Of a DNA stretch of 64,000 nucleotides, positions 59,373 through 64,000 are shown one piece after another. Made by a program: the position numbers and the translations under genes. Positions within the stretch are counted from its first letter, which is position 1. The number at the start of each line of letters is the position of its first letter. The DNA comes from CAYNRE01 sp964399535. GTDB lineage: Bacteria > Planctomycetota > Planctomycetia > Pirellulales > CAYNRE01. The notes beneath the pieces are model-generated. The model was given only the letters and a program-made list of their open reading frames with translations, did no database searches and was not told where the DNA came from. Where the stretch lies: the NCBI GenBank assembly GCA_964399535.1, contig CAYNRE010000009.1:1-64000 (forward strand), given 5' to 3'.

Positions 59373-59706
59373 ACCGCAAAGCTCGCCGCTCGCTCGTTCG
59401 CTCGGTCGTCCCCCGCCGCGCGTGCTCGCTTGTGCTGGCGTGCACCGGCCCTGCGCCCCTTGCCCTGGGCGCTACGATCTCTTCGGCGTCCACGAACGAT
59501 GCTTCGCGTCTCGCCGCCAGGTTCGCCAGCCGCTTGCCGTTGCTCCATCGACGGATGGACCCGCTCGGCTCGTCGCTAGGCTTGCGAACTTGCGCGAGAC
59601 TGCGTTCCTGGGAAGGCATCCACGTTGCGCCTCGTCTCGGGCCGCCCTTTCGGGCGCCCCGCGTCGGTCGAAACGCATTTCACACCCGAAAAAAGGTCCA
59701 CGATCC
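59373..59706. other. 334-nt gene-free stretch
   Basis: Nothing clear is seen between the CDGSH and fasciclin genes. The sequence is rich in CG repeats typical of the genome and has no convincing hairpin with a T-run or promoter hexamers. Confidence 0.45.
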
Positions 59707-60192
59707 ATGAGTACGCTGAGAAACATCGCCACCTTTGCCCTCGGTGCCGCTTCGCTCGCGTTCCTCGCCGCCAAGCCTGCCGAGAAACCGAAGGACATCG
59801 TCGACACCGCGGTCGCCGCCGGGTCCTTCAAGACTCTGGCGGCCGCCCTGACCGCGGCCGAGCTCGTCGAAACCCTCAAAAGCGACGGCCCCTTCACCGT
59901 CTTCGCCCCCACCGACGAGGCCTTCGCCAAGCTGCCCCCGGGCACGCTCGAGGCCCTGCTCAAAGACAAGCCCAAGCTGACCGCGATCCTCACCTATCAC
60001 GTTGTCCCCGGCAAAGTCCTCGCCGCCGACGTCGTCAAACTCAAGTCGGCCAAGACGGTCCAGGGCCAGTCGGTCAAGATCGACACCGCCGATGGGGTCA
60101 AGATCGACGGGGCCAAAGTCATCCAGACCGACATCCAGTGCTCCAACGGGGTGATCCACGTCATCGACACCGTCATCCTGCCCCCCGGCTAG
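59707..60192 (+). CDS. exported fasciclin (FAS1) domain protein
   Basis: A 161-residue protein. Residues 1-24 form a short signal peptide (IATFALGAASLAFLAAK). The single FAS1 domain has DIVDTAVAAGSFKTLAAALT, GPFTVFAPTDEAFAKLPPGT, ILTYHVVPGKVLAADVVKL and a closing GVIHVIDTVILPPG. FAS1 proteins mediate surface adhesion. It stands alone. Confidence 0.92.
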   Translation: MSTLRNIATFALGAASLAFLAAKPAEKPKDIVDTAVAAGSFKTLAAALTAAELVETLKSDGPFTVFAPTDEAFAKLPPGTLEALLKDKPKLTAILTYHVVPGKVLAADVVKLKSAKTVQGQSVKIDTADGVKIDGAKVIQTDIQCSNGVIHVIDTVILPPG

Positions 60193-60382
60193 CATTCACC
60201 CCCGGGGTGACCTCCGCTAGACCAGGCCGTTCCCCATCCGTCCCGCTTCGCCCCGCGCGGTCCGCCCCCCGCGCCCCGGCGAAGCGCGGGCGGATCTTCC
60301 TTGCGCGCCCGGAACATCGCGCGATATAATCCGCCCGGTACCGCATCGTTCCTCCCGCCAATTCCTCCACGCCGGCGATTCC

Positions 60383-61456
60383 ATGTTTCTTCATCCCGAA
60401 CCGTTGGCTCGCCTGGTCCAGGCCGTCTTCCACCGGGCCGGTTGCTCGCATCACGAAGCCGGCCGCATCGCCGATCGCCTGGTGGAATCCAACTGCGTGG
60501 GACACCCCTCGCACGGCGTCATCCGCGTTCGCGACTACATCGCCTGGCTCCAAGCCGGCAAGGTCGTCGCCAACACCTCGGCCGAAACCGTCTACCAGAG
60601 CGGCCCCCTGGCCATCCTCGAAGGCCGCTTCGGCTTCGGCCAAGTGCTCGGCGAACAGGCGCTCGAGCTGGCCTGCTCCCTGGCCCGGCAACAGGGCCTG
60701 GCGCTGGTCGGCCTGCGCAACGCCGGTCACCTGGGCCGCATCGGCGATTGGGCCGAGGCCGCCGTGGCCCAGGGGCTCGTGTCGCTCCATTTCGTCAACA
60801 CCTCCGGCGGCGGAATCCTGGTCGCCCCCTACGGCGGAATCGATCGTCGGCTCTCGGCCAACCCCATCGCGGCCGGCGTGCCTCGCAGCTCGGGCCCCCC
60901 GATCATTCTCGACCTGTCCACCTCGATCATCGCCGAGGGCAAAATCAAGGTCGCCCGCAACCAAGGGCAGCCCGTGCCCCCCAACTGCATCATCGATCAC
61001 GAAGGCAACCCCACCACCGATCCGGCCGCTTTCTATGGTCCGCCCCCAGGCGCGCTGCTCACCATGGCCGGCCACAAGGGGTTCGCTCTCAGCATGCTTA
61101 CCGAGCTCTTGGCCGGCGCCCTCATTGGCGGCTCGTGCAGCCGGCCGGGCGAAACCCGCGTTGCCAACAACATGCTCAGCCTGGTGTTCGATCCCGACTA
61201 TGCCGGCCAGGCTCCTGCGTTTCTGGCCGAAGTTGAGCGCTTCATCGAGTTCGTCAAAAGCTCGCGCACCACCACCCCCACGGGCGAAATCCTCATGCCT
61301 GGCGAACCGGAGCACCGTGCCCGGCTTCTGGCCCGCACGATCGGCATCGAGCTCGACGACACCACCTTTGCCCAGCTCCGCGAAACCGCCTTGGGTCAGG
61401 GTCTTACCGCCCCCCAAATCGATGACCTCTTGGGCCGGCCCGCAACGCCCCGCTAG
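60383..61456 (+). CDS. Ldh-family malate/lactate dehydrogenase-like oxidoreductase
   Basis: A 357-residue protein of the YlbC/type-2 malate-lactate dehydrogenase family. Motifs are ESNCVGHPSHGVIRVRDYIA (catalytic His and substrate loop), GFGQVLGEQALELACSLARQ, NAGHLGRIGDWAEAAVAQG and IILDLSTSIIAEGKIKVARN. It uses NAD(P)H to interconvert 2-oxo- and 2-hydroxy acids. It is followed 36 nt later by a class III aminotransferase, suggesting a shared small-molecule pathway. Confidence 0.9.
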   Translation: MFLHPEPLARLVQAVFHRAGCSHHEAGRIADRLVESNCVGHPSHGVIRVRDYIAWLQAGKVVANTSAETVYQSGPLAILEGRFGFGQVLGEQALELACSLARQQGLALVGLRNAGHLGRIGDWAEAAVAQGLVSLHFVNTSGGGILVAPYGGIDRRLSANPIAAGVPRSSGPPIILDLSTSIIAEGKIKVARNQGQPVPPNCIIDHEGNPTTDPAAFYGPPPGALLTMAGHKGFALSMLTELLAGALIGGSCSRPGETRVANNMLSLVFDPDYAGQAPAFLAEVERFIEFVKSSRTTTPTGEILMPGEPEHRARLLARTIGIELDDTTFAQLRETALGQGLTAPQIDDLLGRPATPR

Positions 61457-61492
61457 CCGCTTACCCCCCGCCACCGCGGCGAACAACCTGCC

Positions 61493-62827
61493 ATGTCACG
61501 CGTCACCGATCATTTCGCCCGCGCCCAGCAGTCGCTCGCCGGCGGCGTCAGTTCCAGCACCCGGGTAAATCGCGCCCTGGGCCACCCGCTGTATATCGAC
61601 CGCGCAGCCGGCCCGCGCGTTTGGGATCTCGACGGCCGGGAATACCTCGACCTGTGCTGTAGCCATGGTGCTACGCTGCTGGGCCACGGCGACCCGCGCG
61701 TTCGCGCTGCAATCGAGTCGGCGCTCGACCGGGGCGCCGCCTGCTCCTATGAAAACGAGCGAACCGCCGAGTTCGCCGAGCTGCTCTGCCGCACCATTCC
61801 TTGCCTGGAGCGGGTCCGCTTCACCGGCTCGGGTACCGAGGCCACGCTGCATCTGATCCGCCTGGCCCGCGCCTGCACCGGTCGTCCCCGAATCCTCAAA
61901 CTCGAAGGGCACTTTCACGGCTACCACGACCAGGTAATGCTGGCCATCGGCACCCCGCCCGAGCGGCTCGGTCCACTCGGTGAGCCGACGGTCTGGCCCG
62001 GCTCGGCCGGCCTCCCCCCCGCGGTCGACCAGGGGATCATTCTGGCCCCGTTCAACGAACCCGAAATCTTGGATGCCATCGTCACGCGCCATGCCCACGA
62101 AATCGCCGCCGTGATCTGCGAGCCGGTCTATTACAATGCCGGCTGCATCCTCCCCCGGCCCGACTTTCTCGAAGCCCTGGTTCGCCTCACCCGCCGCCAC
62201 CAGATCCTGCTCATCTTCGACGAGGTCCTCTCCGCCTTCCGCATGGCCCCCGGTGGCGCGCAGCAATACCTGGGCATCACCCCCGATCTCTGCACGCTCG
62301 GCAAGGCCGTGGGAGGCGGCGCGCCGCTCAGCGCTTTCGGCGGCCGCGCAGACCTCATGCACCATCTGATGCCGACCGGCCCTTGCCAGCACAGCGGCAC
62401 CTACAACGCCCACCCCCTGGCCGTCGCCGCCGGATGCGCCGCCGTTACCGCCTATTGCCAACCGGGCTTCTACGACCACCTGGGGCAACTGGCCGATCGC
62501 CTCTACCCTGCCTTGCAGCAAATCTTCGACCGGCACGGCATCGCCGGCCGGGTCCAGGGGCTCGGCGCACGCTTCGGAATTTATTTCGGCCTCTCGGGGC
62601 CGGCTACCAGTTATCGCGACGCGGTGCGCCACGATCGCGGCCTGATGCTTCGCTTCATTCGCGCGGCGATCGCCGAGGGAGTCTACCTCCACGACTACGG
62701 CGGCGCGGCCTGCCACCATGGGTTTTGCCACGCCCTAAGCTTGGCCGATGCCGACGAAATCCTCCGCCGGCTCGACCGCGCCGCGCTCCAAACGGCCGCC
62801 GACGAGACAGCCCCAGCGGCAGGCTGA
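61493..62827 (+). CDS. class III aminotransferase (glutamate-1-semialdehyde aminomutase-like)
   Basis: A 444-residue PLP enzyme. Landmarks are LAGGVSSSTRVNRALGHPLY, TGSGTEATLHLIRLARACTG (PLP phosphate loop), HFHGYHDQVMLAIG, LLIFDEVLSAFRMAPGGAQQ (Asp for ring N) and PDLCTLGKAVGGGAPLSAFG with the Schiff-base Lys. Length and motifs fit GSA aminomutases and related amino-acid transaminases. The neighbouring Ldh-type gene suggests a role outside haem synthesis. Confidence 0.9.
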   Translation: MSRVTDHFARAQQSLAGGVSSSTRVNRALGHPLYIDRAAGPRVWDLDGREYLDLCCSHGATLLGHGDPRVRAAIESALDRGAACSYENERTAEFAELLCRTIPCLERVRFTGSGTEATLHLIRLARACTGRPRILKLEGHFHGYHDQVMLAIGTPPERLGPLGEPTVWPGSAGLPPAVDQGIILAPFNEPEILDAIVTRHAHEIAAVICEPVYYNAGCILPRPDFLEALVRLTRRHQILLIFDEVLSAFRMAPGGAQQYLGITPDLCTLGKAVGGGAPLSAFGGRADLMHHLMPTGPCQHSGTYNAHPLAVAAGCAAVTAYCQPGFYDHLGQLADRLYPALQQIFDRHGIAGRVQGLGARFGIYFGLSGPATSYRDAVRHDRGLMLRFIRAAIAEGVYLHDYGGAACHHGFCHALSLADADEILRRLDRAALQTAADETAPAAG

Positions 62828-62871
62828 TCCCCCTCCCCTAAACGGGGCAACGCCCTCCCGCGCTACCACCC

Positions 62872-64000
62872 TCAACCGTGCCGAAACATGGCCCCGTCCA
62901 GGCCGTGGTTCTTCATCAACCGGTAGAGCGTGCCCCGCGGCAGTTTCGCCTCCTGAGCTGCCAGTTTCACGTCTCCCCGGTGCCGCTCCAACAGGGCCGT
63001 CAGATACTCGCGCTCGAAACGCGCCACCTGCTGCTCGCGCAGTTCGAAGAATCCGCCGCTGGCGCTCTGCCACTGGCCGGCCGCGGCAACCACGTCGTCG
63101 GGTAAATCGTCCAGCCCGAGCATGTTGTCGGTCGAAAGCGCCACCGCGCGGCGAATCACATTCTGCAATTCGCGCGCGTTGCCCGGCCAGGGGTGCTCGC
63201 GCAATACCTGAAACGCCTCGGGGGAAATGCCCGTCAGCGGCCTCCCCATCTCCCGGCTCGCTCGGGTCGCGAAGTACTCGGCCAACAATCCCAGGTCGTC
63301 GCCACGCTCGCGGATTGGCGGCAAGACGATCTCAACCACCTTGATCCGGTAATACAAGTCCTGGCGAAACCGCCCGTCGCGCACCATCGCCCCCAGGTCC
63401 CGGGCCGTGGCCGCCACGATTCGCACGTCGATGTCGATCTCGTCGCGCCCTCCCAACCGGCGAATCTTTCGCTCCTGCAGCGTTCGCAACAGCTTCGCCT
63501 GTAGCACCGGCGGCAGCTCGCCCAACTCGTCTAGAAAAAAGGTGCCGCCATGGGCGAATTCCAAGAGCCCGATCCGCCGGCTGTCGGCCCCCGTGAACGT
63601 GCCCCGCTCGTGCCCGAAAAACTCGCTCTCCATCAGGTTCTCGGGAATCGCGCCGCAGTCCACGGGCACAAACGGCCGATCGGCCCGGCGGCTGCGCGAA
63701 TGAATCGCCCGCGCTACCAGTTCCTTGCCCGTGCCGGTCTCTCCGGTCACCAGCACGGGCACGTCGGCGTCGGCCACCTGCACGATCGTCTCGAACACCC
63801 GCTGCATGGCGGGGCTGGTGCCGATGATCTCGTCGAACCCGTAGGGCCGCTCGAGCTGGCGCCGCAAGAGCCGGTGCTCGGCCCCCAGCCGGCGCCCGGC
63901 CACCAATCGCTCCACGGCCGAAGGCAGCTCCGCCTCCAACAGCGCTTCGTCCAAGTACTCGGCGGCGCCCAGCCGCAGGCAGGCCGCGGCCGTCGCCACC
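62872..64000 (-). CDS. sigma-54-dependent transcriptional activator (5' end outside window)
   Basis: The C-terminal 375 residues of an NtrC-type activator; the receiver domain is only partly inside (ATAAACLRLGAAEYLDEALL). The AAA+ part has Walker A GETGTGKE, sigma-54 contact loop GTFTGA (the usual form is GAFTGA), Walker B GTFFLDELGELP and arginine-finger region RFRQDLYYRIKVVEI. The end is a Fis-type HTH (DVKLAAQEAKLPRGTLYRLM). It activates a sigma-54 promoter elsewhere; its partner kinase is not in view. Confidence 0.92.
   Translation of the reverse strand, partial: VATAAACLRLGAAEYLDEALLEAELPSAVERLVAGRRLGAEHRLLRRQLERPYGFDEIIGTSPAMQRVFETIVQVADADVPVLVTGETGTGKELVARAIHSRSRRADRPFVPVDCGAIPENLMESEFFGHERGTFTGADSRRIGLLEFAHGGTFFLDELGELPPVLQAKLLRTLQERKIRRLGGRDEIDIDVRIVAATARDLGAMVRDGRFRQDLYYRIKVVEIVLPPIRERGDDLGLLAEYFATRASREMGRPLTGISPEAFQVLREHPWPGNARELQNVIRRAVALSTDNMLGLDDLPDDVVAAAGQWQSASGGFFELREQQVARFEREYLTALLERHRGDVKLAAQEAKLPRGTLYRLMKNHGLDGAMFRHG

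Overview
The window is high-GC DNA from what is most probably a planctomycete (Pirellulales-like). The pointers are a PEP-CTERM exported protein, a formylglycine sulfatase, a PQQ-type beta-propeller beside a ThuA-like protein, an exported HEAT-repeat protein, a BRCT-MerR-TPR fusion and many exported proteins of unknown role. There are no rRNA genes and no CRISPR array. One tRNA is present, tRNA-Leu(UAA) at 12471-12557.

Region 1 (1-12526) is accessory DNA at the 3' end of that tRNA. Two integrative islands sit in tandem. A 58-bp copy of the tRNA 3' half (7492-7549) separates them, and the same 58 bp lies inside the intact tRNA (12469-12526). Island 1 (left end outside the window) carries small regulators, a primase-helicase, small unknown genes and a tyrosine integrase. 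An IS3-type element at its left edge has cut a WYL-type regulator. Island 2 carries two small HTH proteins, a RepA-like ATPase, an HNH protein and a second tyrosine integrase. The two islands have different replication genes, but both hold the same roughly 155-nt structured RNA-like element (5615-5770 and 10903-11056): a 5' hairpin, then a large pseudoknot (stems S1 and S2) enclosing a tetraloop hairpin. Base changes between the copies keep every stem paired. This is the strongest candidate for something undescribed.

Region 2 (12.6-22.4 kb) is chromosomal: a DUF1569/DinB-like protein, a C69/secernin-type peptidase, a PEP-CTERM protein, ComEC, an exported S9 peptidase, a small conserved protein and an XRE regulator.

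Region 3 (22.3-45.1 kb, all minus strand) is a phage-derived structural cluster. In transcription order it holds a membrane/coiled-coil protein, an unknown protein, a leaderless subtilase, two exported c-type cytochromes, an exported protein, a ParB-like protein, an ABC-GNAT fusion, small and large terminase, portal, a terminator, prohead protease/scaffold, a decoration-like protein, major capsid, connectors, tail completion, tail tube, several unknowns, a poly-serine protein and two glycosyltransferases. I see no integrase, replication genes, tape measure, baseplate or recognisable endolysin. This suggests a domesticated or gene-transfer-agent-like particle, or a very unusual prophage.

Region 4 (45.3-64 kb) is chromosomal again: a SpoT/Mesh1-type HD hydrolase, an EEP-family phosphodiesterase, MoaB/MogA, a HEAT protein, a CoA-binding protein, a polytopic membrane protein, a YbaK deacylase, the BRCT-MerR-TPR fusion, a sulfatase, a PQQ-propeller, a ThuA-like protein, an M20 amidohydrolase, a CT-rich repeat tract, a CDGSH protein, a fasciclin protein, an Ldh-family oxidoreductase, a class III aminotransferase and the start of a sigma-54 activator cut by the right edge.
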